Counted from the stretch's first letter, positions 1 through 12,106 are shown. The stretch is DNA of 64,000 bases from Endomychus coccineus (GCA_958510875.1 OY294068.1:180203411-180267410), one strand, 5' to 3'. The notes: a model not told the origin generated them from the sequence alone. Made by a program: numbers and translations.

Positions 1-894
1 GTTTGATTCTGTTCACTTAATGCAGAACTATTTTCTGTCCAAATTTGCTACCGGTAGTTGTACTATTTAGAGGGAACCCACATATAAACATATGTCACCC
101 TCAGGGCAATTAAAAAGAGGTATCGAATGAAAACTATAACAATATAATGAACTCCATGAGGAGGATATTGATCCAAGTTATATACATGAAAACTTCGCGT
201 TCTTTTATTCTTTTACTTCCACGGTCTGCAAATTATCGAGTAATTTAGTGGATGAGGGCCAAATTTTGTAGCTATACTAAATTCGTCTACATGAACATCC
301 TGGCTGAAATCCCATTCATTGTTGCAGAAATAGCGCATGTTAACGTTTTATTGGTGAACGGCCATTATATTATATGTGAGTTGAAAAGTCGTAAAACACC
401 AAATTACTTTGAACCCCGTTAAAAGCATATTGACATCTCCCACAATCAAACAAGGCACGTATTGTTTAACAGAATTGCTTTAACCCAATACGGTTACGGA
501 CATTAGTTAGCCACACTAACACAAAATCAAAATCTGAAGCAGAATGATTGACAAAATGTATTGCAATGATATTCATGTCTCAGTAGTGATAAGAAATAAA
601 CGTTTCTACATATAGACTGTACTCAAAATGTTTTAATAGTTCTTTCTCGAACGTTACTGTAACTTCAAGAAACAATATAAGGAAAACTTTCTCTGCGCAT
701 CCGCCAATTCGTGCTTCGGCCAAACTAACATCGATCGAAGTATTAGATATCTTACTTCGAAATCTTAGTGAAAATTATTCTATAAATTTGAATACAGTCC
801 TTAATAATTGAAAGGCAATAGACATAATGTTGGTCCAATTTGGAACATGGTAGTCGATTTTTTTATAATATCGCTGTTATCGATAACCGTATGC
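1..894. other. unassigned AT-rich sequence
   Basis: I see no coding motif, RNA gene or repeat end in this stretch. A reverse-transcriptase-like fragment begins near its right edge. Confidence 0.5.
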
Positions 895-1018
895 CTGAAA
901 TTATCTTTCATCAACCCATAATTGGAAACATTCACCTTGGTCTCAATACCAAAGGAGCATTAGGGCCTGATGGAATTACGCCTACTGTTTTCAAGAAATT
1001 GCCCCAGAATTATTATAC
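895..1018 (+). pseudogene. fragment of non-LTR retrotransposon reverse transcriptase
   Basis: A short open stretch contains NTKGALGPDGITPTVFKKL (from about 945), which fits the N-terminal RT motif of non-LTR retrotransposons, where a K-APGPDGI-like box is followed by a hydrophobic helix. Neither the palm domain nor the catalytic YxDD box follows, so only about 40 residues of the family are preserved. The adjoining Tc1 pseudogene begins 250 bases downstream and is unrelated. The alternative is chance similarity, since the match is short. Confidence 0.45.
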
Positions 1019-1257
1019 TTCTAACATGTGATCTTTTATTATTATAATATCTCAAATACAAAGGAAACAACATGTTTTAAGTCTATTCGAATAATTTTGG
1101 TACAAAAATCGACTAAAGTAAACAAAACAACAAATCCTATCACTTTAAAGTGCAAAGTTGGCTATGGATATCTTTAACTACAATGTAGTCACGCTACCCC
1201 AAACAGCCGCTGTCAAACACAATAACAATAAAACACATTTTCAAGTTGTTTTGAATT

Positions 1258-2140
1258 GGTTTGACGTCAACCATGGTTGTGAATTACGAAAAAGCAACAA
1301 CAGTTGAGTTGCTTCGAGATGGAAGAAGTGAGCGATATCCAATAGCACTGTGCACCGTATTTTAATACGTTTTTTTGGAAACTGGAACAGTTGGAACTGG
1401 TTCCAACGAAGAAATAACGATTATTATGATCGCTTTATCATCTTGCAATGTCCAAGAAATCGTCAAGCTACGGCTGTAGAAATCAGAAATCAACTTCATC
1501 ACGTCCAGAATGCCAACGTAAGCGACTTCATTTTGACAGAACTCATGAGCATTGGGATGATAATGAATGGGGACGCATTTAATTAACCGATGACTCCAAA
1601 TTTTGCCTTCAATCTCCAGATGGTCGTGAGAGACTATGGCGAAGACCAGGGGAGCGTTTTGCAGAGTGAACCTTTAGCGATAGGGTTGGGTATAAAGGAG
1701 GCTCATTTAAGGTGTGGCCTAGAATGTCTCTGCAGATGCACAAATACTTGTCCCCGTTTCAAGAGGCTCCTCAACAGCTCACAGGTACATTGAAGATATT
1801 CTTCAAGACGCTGTCATCCTTTACTGCGGTTTCATTGGAGATGACTTTCTTCTAACGCACGATGATGCCAAACCTCACAGCGCAAGAATCACTAAACAGT
1901 TCTTAAACGATGTAAATATTTCTGTTACGGAGTGGCCAGCACTAAGTCCAGATGAGCATCCAATCGAACATGTTTGGGCGAAGAAATCGTGTTCCTGTTC
2001 CTTTAACCTTGGACCAATTACAACAACCTCTTTCAGAGGGATGCGAAGTTAATCCTCAATAGGATATTCGTCAATTAATTTTAAGCATGCCGATGTAAAT
2101 TCGAGCAATTTATCAGGCACGTGCCGGCAACATGCGTTGT
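1258..2140 (+). pseudogene. degenerate Tc1-like (DD34E) transposase
   Basis: This is a cut-and-paste transposase gene of the Tc1 group, broken by frameshifts and stops. A start-like ATG lies at 1273, followed by an HTH remnant with GRSERYP. Next come FIILQCPRNRQATAVE-like text (about 1430-1490), then an internal deletion joining directly to HEHWDDNEWGR. The catalytic triad can still be read in three frames: first Asp in TDDSKF (codon 1589), second Asp in HDDAKPH (codon 1861), and the Glu in HPIEHVW (codon 1966). The last two are separated by 34 residues, the classical DD34E spacing. The C terminus ends in IYQARAGN-like text near 2135. I did not find a clear pair of terminal inverted repeats. 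Family assignment is secure; activity is excluded by the breaks. Confidence 0.85.
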
Positions 2141-2503
2141 TTAAAATCATTTTTGTGTGCAAATATTTCAAGTTTTGACTAATTCAACTTAATTTTTTTC
2201 CAAAAATCCAGCTTGTGTTTTTCCGACCTATTCATGAAGTTATAATTAAAATTTTTTTTCTGAATAATTATTCCATAAACTTTAAAAAATACATGTTGTT
2301 TTGTTTATATTTAAGATATTGAAATAGTAAGACATCAAAAAGTGTAAAAATTTTCAATTCTTTTAAATAAAATGCAGATGTCCGTTTTTCCTGCCGATGA
2401 GTCTATTTTATATTGTTATGAATCTTTGATTAACGTAACTCACTGGTCATATACTGAACTCCTTGTGTTTAAAAAAAATGCTAGTGTCAGAATCAAATGA
2501 TTG
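2140..2503. other. AT-rich flank, start of a repeat shared with 50.7 kb
   Basis: Nothing coding is seen. From about 2445 the sequence is alignable by eye with 50690-50730, so a dispersed repeat begins here. Confidence 0.4.
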
Positions 2504-2511
2504 GGTATTAC
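2504..2511. repeat. left 8-bp target-site duplication GGTATTAC
   Basis: GGTATTAC stands immediately before the left arm of the foldback element and is repeated exactly at 2790-2797 after its right arm. The related sequence near 50740 lacks the insert, which supports this being a true target duplication. Confidence 0.85.
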
Positions 2512-2789
2512 CATCGACATATACATATGGACTGCGCGTGGCAATGATAAGCGCGGGTAGTGCCGGCGTGAGAGAGGGGAAAACGAAGAGGCCTAATACT
2601 GTCTTTATCTATCGGCTCGGGACGTAAACATACAGTCATGTTGCATTTCCATGGCAACGCAGCGGCCAATAGAAACGCGATAGATAAAGTAGATAAAGAC
2701 AGTATTAGTCCTCTTCGTTTTCCCCTCTCTCACGCCGGCACTACCCGCGCTTATCATTGCCACGCGCAGTCCATATGTATATGTCGATG
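2512..2789. mobile_element. 278-bp foldback MITE, 8-bp target duplication (P- or hAT-like)
   Basis: Two 99-base arms (2512-2610 and 2691-2789) are inverted copies differing at one position (C at 2592), with an 80-base loop. The ends read CATCGACATATACATATGG. The insert is flanked by perfect 8-bp duplications (2504-2511, 2790-2797). An 8-bp duplication is typical of hAT and P superfamilies; the CA terminus is compatible with P-type ends, but no transposase is present, so the superfamily is inferred. The arms are GC-richer than the surroundings (for example GCGCGGGTAGTGCCGGCG). The near identity of the arms suggests recent insertion or arm homogenisation. Any transcript across it would fold into a long hairpin. 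Open frames within it are incidental. Confidence 0.9.
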
Positions 2790-2797
2790 GGTATTAC
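2790..2797. repeat. right 8-bp target-site duplication GGTATTAC
   Basis: Exact copy of 2504-2511, directly abutting the right arm of the foldback element. Confidence 0.85.
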
Positions 2798-2975
2798 ATA
2801 TAACTATACCTTCATTGTTACCTGGTTGCATAGCTATGAGAAACCAGTATGATTGTTGAGTCTTTCATAGGCAGGTTACTAAGTAACTAATTAAAAGGTT
2901 TGATCCATAAAGAGTGTGATTAATTCAATTTAAATAAATGGATAACAGAGAAGATTAGAGGAAAAATATGTATTA
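2798..2975 (+). repeat. dispersed repeat, second copy at 50.75-50.95 kb
   Basis: After the MITE the sequence resumes similarity with about 50750-50950: shared landmarks are TTTCATAGGCAGGTTACTAAG against TTCATAGGAAGGTTATTAAG, and TTTAAATAAATGGATAACAG against TTTAAATAAATATAGACAAC. At 50.9 kb this leads into a decayed coding stretch, so it is probably the 5' leader of an unidentified transposon. Confidence 0.55.
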
Positions 2976-4735
2976 CATTATATACCAAGTTATTATAATG
3001 TGCAGTTTTGCTCTATAACTATGAAGTTGTTAAGTGTTACCAGTGTCATATTGATTTATTACCTCAGAACGAAACCTAGGGCAAGTGGCTTCCTACTGAA
3101 TCCTGCTAAATGAATCAACGCACGTGTATATATTATCTCTGTCAGCAAGATGCCTCTATTATGTCTTTGTCCTGTGAAAACCAGGTAAAGCGAAACAATA
3201 GTGATTAATGTATCGCCAAAAGAATGCTGTTAACATAAATCACAGTGACCAATTGATTCATCAATCACCAAATAGACTAACATGTTTGACAATGGTCAGC
3301 ATTTTTGGAGAAATACAATATATACAAGTCTGTAGCTTCTGTAGAATGTACAACGATAACATCAACTCCCGCATATGGAGTATAACTCAAATTTATAAGC
3401 TTTTATGTAATTTTGAAATACTAATTGCCGCAATGTCGTTGTTCTCTTTCGAACTTTTTGCATGGTGAATTACTCGGAAGATGAATTTGAGGATTCTGCA
3501 TGACATAATAATGGTTGCAATAAAATGTGAAATGAATGCCAACTTGGTGAATTTCGAGAGCGCATCCTCTTTGGAACACCATAAGAATTGTTTGAGGGGA
3601 AGTTTAATGTATACCTTGGCTTTACTTAGACTTCTATCAGTATAACAAGGATCAGCATTCCACTGTTGGACGCTTCATAGTCTCCATGGAGATTTTTCAA
3701 TAACAAATCAGACTATTCTAATACAGGGTGCGACATAGCAGTTTTTAGGTATTATAAAAGTAACGCAGACATTTACTAGAGAAAAAGTGATTCTATTTTT
3801 GAATCCATCAGTAAACGCTATTTTATTCAACGAGTTTTGGAAACTATTAGCACCAACCGACGATCTCTTGAATTATGTACAGCTCCTTCACGCTTTTCGC
3901 GAGGTACGGTGTTAACTTTTTCAGTAATCTGTTTCTTAGATCTGATAGGGTGGGAGGATGATGTTCAAACAGTTTATCCTTCAGATATAACCAAAGAAAT
4001 ATCGCAAACGCTCAATCCGGTGGCCTCGCAAGCCACTCCACACTCAGAGACTTTTGAATTTCTCATTACAACATCCAGACGAAGTTAATAATGAAGATGG
4101 AAAGATTACTCATTCACATTTGTTGATACGAATAAAGTTCAATACAGTTTTCGAAACTGTTGCATAAAGAAGAGAGCATGTTCAGAATTTGGTGATAGTG
4201 GTCAATAAATAAATGGAAAATCATCTCCACAGAATTAACAATCGGATTTTACGATCTTGCTAAAGATACCCATAACAAAGAATACTATGAGCTGTGATTA
4301 ATCGATCCCTGAATTCCATATTTTTTGTAAGCAAAATTGTTTTCGGACACTTTTGCGTCTCAAATGTATGATTGTAGGAAGAGAAAATATATTGAAACAC
4401 ACCACACACGACACTATTCACAATGCCACGCATTGATAGAACAGATCTCGCGATTCAACGAATCGTCGGAGCAACAATTGAGAATACAACCGCCAGGTGA
4501 CGACACTGAAACAATCCAAAGTGAAATCATTGCTTTCCAGCAGGTGGCGTTGGAACATCTAAATTCTCCAAAGATTTTCGAAAGTGTTAGTTATATCTTC
4601 GCCGGAGATGGTTGATAGTGACTTTATTGTCTGAATCGTTCCACTGATGAACCCATGATAAGAGCGAAACAACAATTTATAGACGTATGTTGTCACTGTT
4701 AAACCTGAAGAACCAAAATTTTGTTATCAGCATCT
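2976..4735. other. unassigned sequence
   Basis: Two short open frames (3837-4088 and 4337-4615, both +) show no motif I recognise and could be chance. A CAGGGTGCGACA string at 3726 resembles the CAGGGTG ends of the foldback elements elsewhere in the window, but I could not find a partner end. Confidence 0.4.
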
Positions 4736-4739
4736 GAGG

Positions 4740-5745
4740 GAGCTCATCCTAAGCTCGGTTCAAGGGAGATATAAAAAGCACTCCCACGGGTGCACCTTAC
4801 TATACAATGATCGGCAACTACGACTTCGCACAGACTTACGACAATAGGACTGTGAAAGGAAAAGGTAGCCCACACCTTTCTACCAATTAATGGAATAACA
4901 AGTTCCATTTATTCAATAGAATGGATGGGATGTCATCGCGATATAGTTTCGACGAGAAATATTGTGTAAGTATACCATCCAAAGAAGTTTGGCTCAAAAT
5001 TTACTGATGCAGCCAGAAACCATGAACAGGCAGGAGCAGGGCAAACGGATCATCATACTTCTGGGCAAATACGCCACTATCATCCAACCGGAAATACTGG
5101 TTATAACTCACTGTGCCCAAACACCGCTTGAAGAAAGAACGCAAGTCCACATCAGCGTATGCACAGACAGCAAAGCAGTTCTTGCTGCGCTGGACAGCAT
5201 GAAAATGACATCGAGCGGCGTGTGAGTTTGCATTATTACGCCAAACAACCTCAGCGGAGACGAGAGCAGACCCATATTCTGGGTCCTCAACCATTCTGGA
5301 ATGAGGGGAAACGGAATAACCGATGAGTTTGAAAAACTAGGAGCCAAAAAAACCACTAACATGCCTTGAAGCAATGGTGGGAGTCTCGTAGAGTAACATT
5401 AACGTTGCAACAAAGAACAGTCTGAACCACTGATTGAAGGCCTGCTCTCAGCAAGTGAGGAAGATGGTTAAAACCGATGCCAAACTGCTCTCACTGATAC
5501 TAACGGGACATGTTAGGTATTTTAGATATAGCCTCCACCACGAAATGAATCTGAGCTATTCACACTTGAAACGAAACAAGAACAACGATACCCTCAAGTC
5601 GCAGAGCTATGCGACACTGAGGAAATCCAGCAAGTATATATGAGGAGGCTGCAAATCCTCTTCAGGGCATTAATCACCTATCCGGACTGGATGTTGAATA
5701 GATGGATGTTAGTCCAACTCGGAATCTGGGCGAACACTTTTCAGT
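4740..5745 (+). pseudogene. RNase H and C-terminal region of a non-LTR retrotransposon ORF2
   Basis: The RNase H domain of an R1/I/Jockey-type element is spread over several frames. IYTDAA-like text near 5000 gives the first catalytic Asp region, LGKYATIIQPEILVITHCAQ (about 5070-5125) is the glutamate-bearing helix, and HISVCTDSKAVLAALDS (about 5150-5195) carries the second Asp. NHSGMRGNGITDE (about 5290-5320) matches the PGHSGI-GNE-AD box in another frame. The remaining 400 bases read like the connection and zinc-finger region with many stops. The first and third catalytic segments have been altered. The same architecture is found on the minus strand at 31.2-32.8 kb, probably from a related lineage. 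It is not functional. Confidence 0.75.
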
Positions 5746-8700
5746 AGGAACCGCTCGACTAGTTGATATGGGATGCAGAGAGCATCGGCTTATGCAAAAG
5801 GGAATGTCACCGGTTCCCCCTTACACTATTAAAAATATTGATAACTATTCGTTTTATTTTGTTATTTGCTATAAAAATGATGAGGTCCATCAAACAAACC
5901 TTGATCAATTTGTTTTAAAATGTGAATTTGAGTTTTTGCATTAACTTGTGAAGAAAAAAACTGCTCAGATATCTCTTGACATTGATGAAAACACAGAAAC
6001 AACAAGAGAATTGTGTTGGCTGAATTACTTATATTTCTTAAGTATATTCTCATAAGAAAATAATATCAGTTAAAATGAAGGGTTATAAATATGTAGGGGC
6101 ACTAGTCCCACTAAGAAACGAATCGCAGTTACGAGATGAATCGTTCAGATTAATAATGTGTACTTACTTTTATAGCTCTTATAGAGATAGACAGTAAGAT
6201 AAATTTATCCAATTGCTATAAAATTTTCCTCTTGAAACGTATCAGTCATGTCTTCTCGCAACCGGAGTAAAACTTTTATTACCTTCAATCAAATATAACT
6301 GAACATACTCGTATCTGTTTAAGCGTTGGAGTTGTGAATATAACCATATTTTATTTCATTATATGGCAAGGACCTTTGAATTTCATTTGTTTTATGATGC
6401 TCCAGTTTGTTCGAAATACAATCCTAGACCTTTGAAATATGATATAATATAGTGCAGAATTCTGTAATTGAAATCATCTAGTATGCCTTGTTCACAGAAT
6501 AAATGACATGACTAAATGAATAAAATTCAGAAAATTTCAAACACACGTCAATCAGTGACGGCTCCCCAGGTGAAGCAAGTGAAACACTGATTCAATTTAA
6601 GTTTTGTTCAGTTACTGAGATTGCATTATCTCTTCTCATATTATCCGCTCAAAAATAGTTAGAACTTAAATTCGTTTGGTAGTAAAATCAAAATTATTAT
6701 ATATTTCACTTTTTACCAACATTTTTATATGGGAACATTCCAATAGTGACACTAATCAGCTAAATAACAAGGCGAATTAGTCATTTTCTCCGGTGAACGC
6801 CAGGCAGTAAATCAATTTCCAGCCAACAATATTTTGATGCACGTATTCAGCCTTTTGCCATGGTATTGGCGCGTAGGCTATATTCTCCCACAACATCAGT
6901 ATTCATCGAGGTGAACCAGCGGTAAGGAATGATTCAATGCGAGTGGAAGTGGGAAGAGTGAGAAAGACGAGGATGGATGAGACTGCGCTGTATTTGTCTA
7001 TTTTGTTTATTATATTGTATCATTAGAATTTTGATACTATTGAACACACCTGGGGTATATCTGATCAAGTTGGCACATATGGGTAGTTTGGCGGAAAAAT
7101 CAGTGGTTATATGTAAAGAGGCTAGAGATACTATGCGACATATTGATAATGTGAATAATTCTGTGTTATCGATAATGTCCAATAATTAAATGAATTGTAG
7201 TGTTTAAGGCAGTAAAATACATAATTGGGAAACTAAGGGAAAAAACTGGCACTGCTCTGAAATCTACATTTCTATTTTTTTCAATAACTTATTCATATCT
7301 CATATGTTGTGAAGTTGTAAAATAAAGTGTTTGTTATTATGCTTTTGTTTTTGAAATGAAATCAACTTTGATTCGAAACGTTTCTCCTCTAAATAGATAT
7401 TTCCATGTTATAGGATATATTTTCGAACAAATATGAGCTAACATGAACATCACAAAGGCACATTCAATTCATATGAAATCTATACACATTCTCTATATTT
7501 CTGATAGTATACAGAATGTGGTTTATTGTTCGAATTGAAAATAGCCTTGCTCTTTTCCATTGTTGGCTCAGTATAACACGTACCATAATTCAATTGGCCA
7601 TCGAAGTAGTTAGTCCGACAGGGTATAGAACAATAATTAATCGGAGTTTGCAGTGCTTACCGTAAAGAGTAATCCCCATTGTTTTATGCGTTCCCTAATC
7701 TCTATAATACCGAATCTAACTTGGAATTGCTATCGCTTGCTTAACATATAAGTTTACGACAGATAATATTGTCAATATTGTTGTACTGTTTATACATCCC
7801 CATTTGGATTACCATCCTATCACGTTGTTCTCCAGTACCTTATACTTCGGTAATAACTCACGGTTCCTATTCACAAACTAGAAATATGTTCGTTTTGAGC
7901 AAGATTGTTATGCTATTGAATTTCAAATCATTGACTACTTTCGTCAGATTTACAATAACAATACAAACAATTTGCCAATTGTTATAGCTATAACTAATGT
8001 TTGTTATGAGTCTCATTACTGCCGCAGTTAAATATATCTAAGGCTATAATGATTCATAAGATATGTGGTTTGTTCAATAGTTTATCGATTTCAGAAAATT
8101 ATTAATAATTGATATAATTTTTTGGAATTCTCGCAAACTTTTTTATTTTGGGTTGATTTAACGCCATGATTACAGTTACCTGTTGTCATATTTATAAATA
8201 AATTTCTATAGTTAAACGTCATAACTATTTCTAATTAACAAATAGAATGGTCCGAGATGAAACTTTGAATGAAAAAAAAACGAATTTTACGTTTTCACAC
8301 ATTTTATTGTTTATTAACATATTGTTTATTAACGAATTGAAGGGTGTTTCAATTTTTTTATTCGAATTCTTAACTAGTGATCCAAAAATAGAAGGTATTT
8401 ACAGCCAGAGTGAATTAATTTAGACATAATCAATTGATTTATAATTATTTAATTTTATTTATAAATGAGGGGGCTCCACCTATTTATTTTTGGGCTGATT
8501 CTACATTGTACTATCCTAATCTACACCAAACCAAACAATATGCAAAAATAGTTGATGATATCCATCTCTGTACTTAAGTCTAGCCCTTTTTCGAAATATT
8601 TAGAACTTTTTGAAATTTTTTGACTTCGCCCGTTTCTATTTGGATATCGTTAACTCTGTTACTATTGAATATTTCAAAAGCGTTTTCGAGAAGCATGAAG

Positions 8701-9180
8701 ATAAAAGTTGGATCTTTCTTTTGGTGTATTTATAACTGGGAAAAAACGATTATAAATCCCCCAAAGTTCAAGTAGCCATAAGTCACTTTTTTAATTGAAA
8801 TGTCAATTTTTATCCTACTGAATGGAGAATTAAAATCTCTATCGATCTGCTTCTATGTTTCATATACTCATGTTTGATGAGTTTTTGTTGACATTGAGAC
8901 ACTTTCAATTTCCCATCGTTCACCATGAAAATGAAAAATGTCAAGATTTTCAAACTTCTCCTTATTGGGTTATTGTTGTGTAGTTCAACGAGAAATATGG
9001 ACAATCAAAGTTATTCAATTTTATATTTAACGAATTTCTGGCAAATACCCGTACAAGTTTTCAGATCATTCATAATAACTCAAAATATTTCGAATGTGTT
9101 AGACGGAACCCCTGTATATAAGTTCATAACTCATTGGGATAATTTTACTATCCTATTTGAATAAATTCACAATTGATAGA
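5746..9180. other. long unassigned AT-rich interval
   Basis: No recognisable gene is present. Around 6552 CAGTGACGGCTCCCCAGG followed by GAAGCAAGTGA resembles the end of a non-autonomous DNA transposon, but no matching right end was found. The open frames at 6934-7189 and 8810-9164 lie opposite each other in low-complexity sequence and show no motif. Confidence 0.4.
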
Positions 9181-9345
9181 ATAATAGTGTATTATTCAAT
9201 GAGCATATAATGAGAGCTATTACCCCGAAAATGAAATTTGCCGCACGAGTCTCATGCGAGGGCTGTAATGATCTGAGTAGGTAATATCTACTGTACACGA
9301 GTAGAATACTATACTTCATTTACAAGTATTGAATAACATAAATAT
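9181..9345. repeat. possible small MITE
   Basis: A short interval is bounded by ATTATTCAATG (9190) and TATTGAATAACAT (9327), an imperfect inverted pair. The centre holds a short inverted repeat around GTAGGTAATATCTAC. No target duplication was evident. Confidence 0.25.
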
Positions 9346-9584
9346 ATTGTGAATAATAAGTGACATAACGTAAATATTTGAACATGTGTAATCCTGATTC
9401 TATGGTTTTATTGTATCTATAAATATATTAAGATATGACCTTAACCTAAATTGAGTCGAATGAAACGAAATAACTCAGAACAGACGACCAACCTGCAAAA
9501 CAATTGAATAACGGACATTATTCAATCCTACTGTCATTATTTAGTTCATAACAGTAACGAATACCATTAACAAACGGAAATGGT

Positions 9585-9895
9585 ATATTTTTAATGCATG
9601 CGTTTTTTCATGGTTTCAGTTTTTTCGTTCATAACTTCGGCAAACGATAGAACTTCTGAAAGTAATAGGTGTCTTAGATATAAAATTTGTCTCTAAATCA
9701 CTTCGTTTCCGAGATACAGGGTGTTGAAGTTTTGAAAACTTGAAAACTAACATTTTCTTCATTATCTTCTGAACTTCAACCGGAAACGAAGTGATTTCGA
9801 GAAAAATTTTATATGAAAGCCCCTTTTATTTTTAGATGTTCTATCGTTTTCCGAAGTTATGAACGAAAAACCTGAAGCACCCGTATATCTTAAAA
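9585..9895. mobile_element. imperfect foldback element of the CAGGGTG family
   Basis: Left arm (about 9585-9712) and right arm (about 9782-9893) are inverted copies: CGTTCATAACTTCGG at 9626 pairs with CCGAAGTTATGAACG near 9850, and ATCACTTCGTTTCCG pairs with CGGAAACGAAGTGAT. The centre contains CAGGGTGTTGAAGTT, a module also found inside the large foldback at 43.5-44.4 kb in a similar context. The arms have clearly diverged, so the copy is older than the 2.5-kb MITE. No coding capacity is present. Confidence 0.7.
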
Positions 9896-10170
9896 ATCAT
9901 CCATCCGTTCATCTGCGGGTTGTGAAATTAGTGTTCTAGAAGTCGCAAGCTTCTCAAAACACCATGTCTGTATGCTGTTCAAAATTTTTACGTTTCATTT
10001 TTATGTGTGATTTCGGTGGATGATGTGCTTGTGATTTATTGGTTGACTGTCTAGTGTCTATTGAGACTTCCAAACGAGGTCGTTCGGACCGAAACGAATG
10101 TGAAGAGAAATTGTTAGAATAGGTAGATTTCGTTAATCAGGGGTGTCAAGTATACTGCGTCCTCAAAGAA
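9896..10170. other. unassigned, with a GAAAC hairpin
   Basis: Apart from the hammerhead-like stem described at 10078-10095, I see no feature. Confidence 0.35.
10070..10101 (+). ncRNA. possible decayed hammerhead motif (stem II plus GAAAC)
   Basis: GGTC (10078-10081) pairs with GACC (10087-10090) across GTTCG and is followed at once by GAAAC (10091-10095), as stem II and the downstream core of a hammerhead. The upstream core reads CCAAACGA instead of CTGATGA, so it could not cleave. It is listed because better examples occur elsewhere in the window; alone it would be weak. Confidence 0.3.
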
Positions 10171-10173
10171 CTA

Positions 10174-10371
10174 TTGTATCCCCCTTCAGTACTCATTCAC
10201 AATACACCGGTAAGTTTTAGCTCTCTTAGGAAAGCTAAGGTTTTTCCCGGCTCCAGCGGCAAAATTTCCTCGATGGAGGTGTCTGCTCCTGCGCAGTCGG
10301 TTAGCAGATCTATCGATGTTTCTTCAAATGATGATATGTTAATGTTCCTACTGAATTATCTTTCGAGATAA
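10174..10371 (-). pseudogene. C-terminal fragment of non-LTR retrotransposon ORF2
   Basis: Read on the minus strand, the interval encodes SIEEILPLEPGKTLAFLREL. The corresponding end of the non-LTR remnant at 31.24-31.43 kb reads GIQEITPLKPEKILVFLNII on the same strand, so both preserve the segment after the zinc-finger-like region of a Jockey/I-type ORF2. The match is by direct comparison of the two stretches in this window. The upstream RT and RNase H are absent here, so this is a severely truncated copy. Confidence 0.55.
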
Positions 10372-10374
10372 TTA

Positions 10375-11318
10375 TAATTGTCGTAATGAAAATTCAATCG
10401 CCATCCGATCGTGTTGAATAATGTTCGTCTAATTTTCAATGTTCCATCTGATTGTTCCGGGTGAACCTGATATCGACTATACGAAGATTAATAGCAGCTG
10501 TTTCGAAAAAATATAAATAAGCTGAAACGATTTGCATAATAAGGTAGCGGAAATATTCTGTAGCTGTTCACTTTTGTCGATAGGAAATGTCTCGGTAATC
10601 TGTTACCTGCAGACGTTAACTCGACTACGCCGTTTCTCAAGTAACTTCACTTGTCGGTATTCTGTTTGTCGTTTGAACTTTTTGTCCTTCGGATATTAGA
10701 ATGAGATCCCTTTATTTACAAAATCGATTACTTGGCTTGAATTATTCATGATAATGAAAATATGTTCCTTTATATTTCACCTTTATTGGCTTCATAATAC
10801 TAACGTCTTAGCAGTTTCATTCAAGATCAAATTCTATATTTACTTTGATCCTTTCGTTTCTAATTCACCCAAACATGACCCTACTAGAATTCTATTACCA
10901 GAAGTAATTCAATACCAGAAATTGGATAATCCGGACACAGTATACATTGTTGTTATCGATCTGAAGAAATTCAATAGATTTTCATGGAAATATACGTTTT
11001 GAGTCTTTCGAAATCCATCTACACTATTTTTGAGTGCTTGATGCGTATGTGCTTAAACCGCTTTGAAACTGTTATCCTTTTGACATTTCTTACTTTGATC
11101 CTATTTGTAAGGATTGAAAATCTGCATGATAGTAATGAACTAGGAAATGGCTGAATCAAAACAACGGGATAAAAGGCTTTGTATACAATGATTTCGACAG
11201 TTCACCTGATAGCAGAATATTATAATAATATATAAAATATATCGATATATTCTTTATTATCCCTGTCAAGTCAAATGCTATGACCTAGAGTATAACTGGT
11301 TCAAATAATTAGCAAAAT
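10375..11318. other. unassigned AT-rich interval
   Basis: I see no gene, repeat end or RNA structure here. The open frame at 10748-11002 has no recognisable motif. Confidence 0.4.
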
Positions 11319-11319
11319 A

Positions 11320-12106
11320 TTAGTTGAAGCTGCGGCGAAGCCGACGCCGCCAACTCCGCATATGGCTGTGTTGTATAAGTTCAACATAGTTAGTAGGTTC
11401 ATGCGTTTCCGGAATGTATGGTAATGTTATAATATCATTTGTATTACCGTTTATGCTATTTATATATGACGTTCCATTATAGATTTTGTTTATTCTTTCT
11501 TTAATGATGGGATTGAAAAATGTTTTTGGGTAGCCATTCATTTCCAGTGTATAACGAACAATTTTTGAATTTTTGAGACGGTTCTCTGTGTGGGACAATT
11601 TAACCGCGCGATCTGTAAGGCTGTTTGAAACATTTTTCTAATAACTTGTTGATGCAACGGAATTGAAGTGAAGTAAACCACGAAGTTTTTATTTTTCCAT
11701 CTGCATCATGCCTAATGTTCATATCTAGGAAATTTATGATTTTGTTCACTTCTATTTCACAAGTAAATTGAAGTTTACAGTGGAAATTGTTGAATTTATT
11801 AATCATGTATTTAATGTATATTCCCAATGATAGAACATACATTAGGCAATCATCTACATACCATTTAAAGAACATGGTTTGAAAATGTAATGAATTTATT
11901 ACTGATTCCTCTAAGCATTCCATAACTAGTTTAGCAATAGTAGCTGAAATAAGAGATCCCATTGCTGTGCAGAATATTTGTTCAAAATATTGTTCACCGT
12001 ATTGAAAATAAGTGCATTCTAAACAAAACTTTACTACATTTATAAATGATTGATCTAGAGGTGTGTAGTTTTCATTCTCTGCCCAACGTTTTTTGATGCT
12101 TTTCAA
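11320..12106 (-). pseudogene. Penelope-like element reverse transcriptase (5'-truncated)
   Basis: The palm domain of a Penelope-like element (PLE) is read from 12106 leftwards. TAMGSLISATIAKLVME (about residues 47-63) corresponds to the G-PMGSPLSP-IA-L-ME box, and KWYVDDCL (about 81-88) holds the catalytic YVDD. FKQ then leads towards the thumb, where a frameshift near 11605 moves the frame. The second part (11598-11320) continues with LKNSKI, GYPKTF and TLPYIPETHE, typical of the RT-to-endonuclease linker of Neptune/Penelope proteins. The GIY-YIG domain expected next is missing, and the N terminus is cut off exactly where a plus-strand terminal-repeat-like sequence begins (12106). Family assignment is firm; completeness and function are excluded. 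Confidence 0.85.

Noticed and set aside
2638..2859. 73-codon frame across the MITE
   Set aside because: It starts in the loop and crosses the right arm and flank of a foldback element; no motif.
3721..3760. CAGGGTGCGACATAGC as the end of a CAGGGTG element
   Set aside because: No inverted partner or related internal module was found in the following kilobase.
5001..5374. minus-strand frames of 88-97 codons
   Set aside because: Shadows of the plus-strand RNase H remnant.
6540..6935. complete non-autonomous transposon starting CAGTGACGGCTCC
   Set aside because: Only one plausible end is visible, so I could not define an element.
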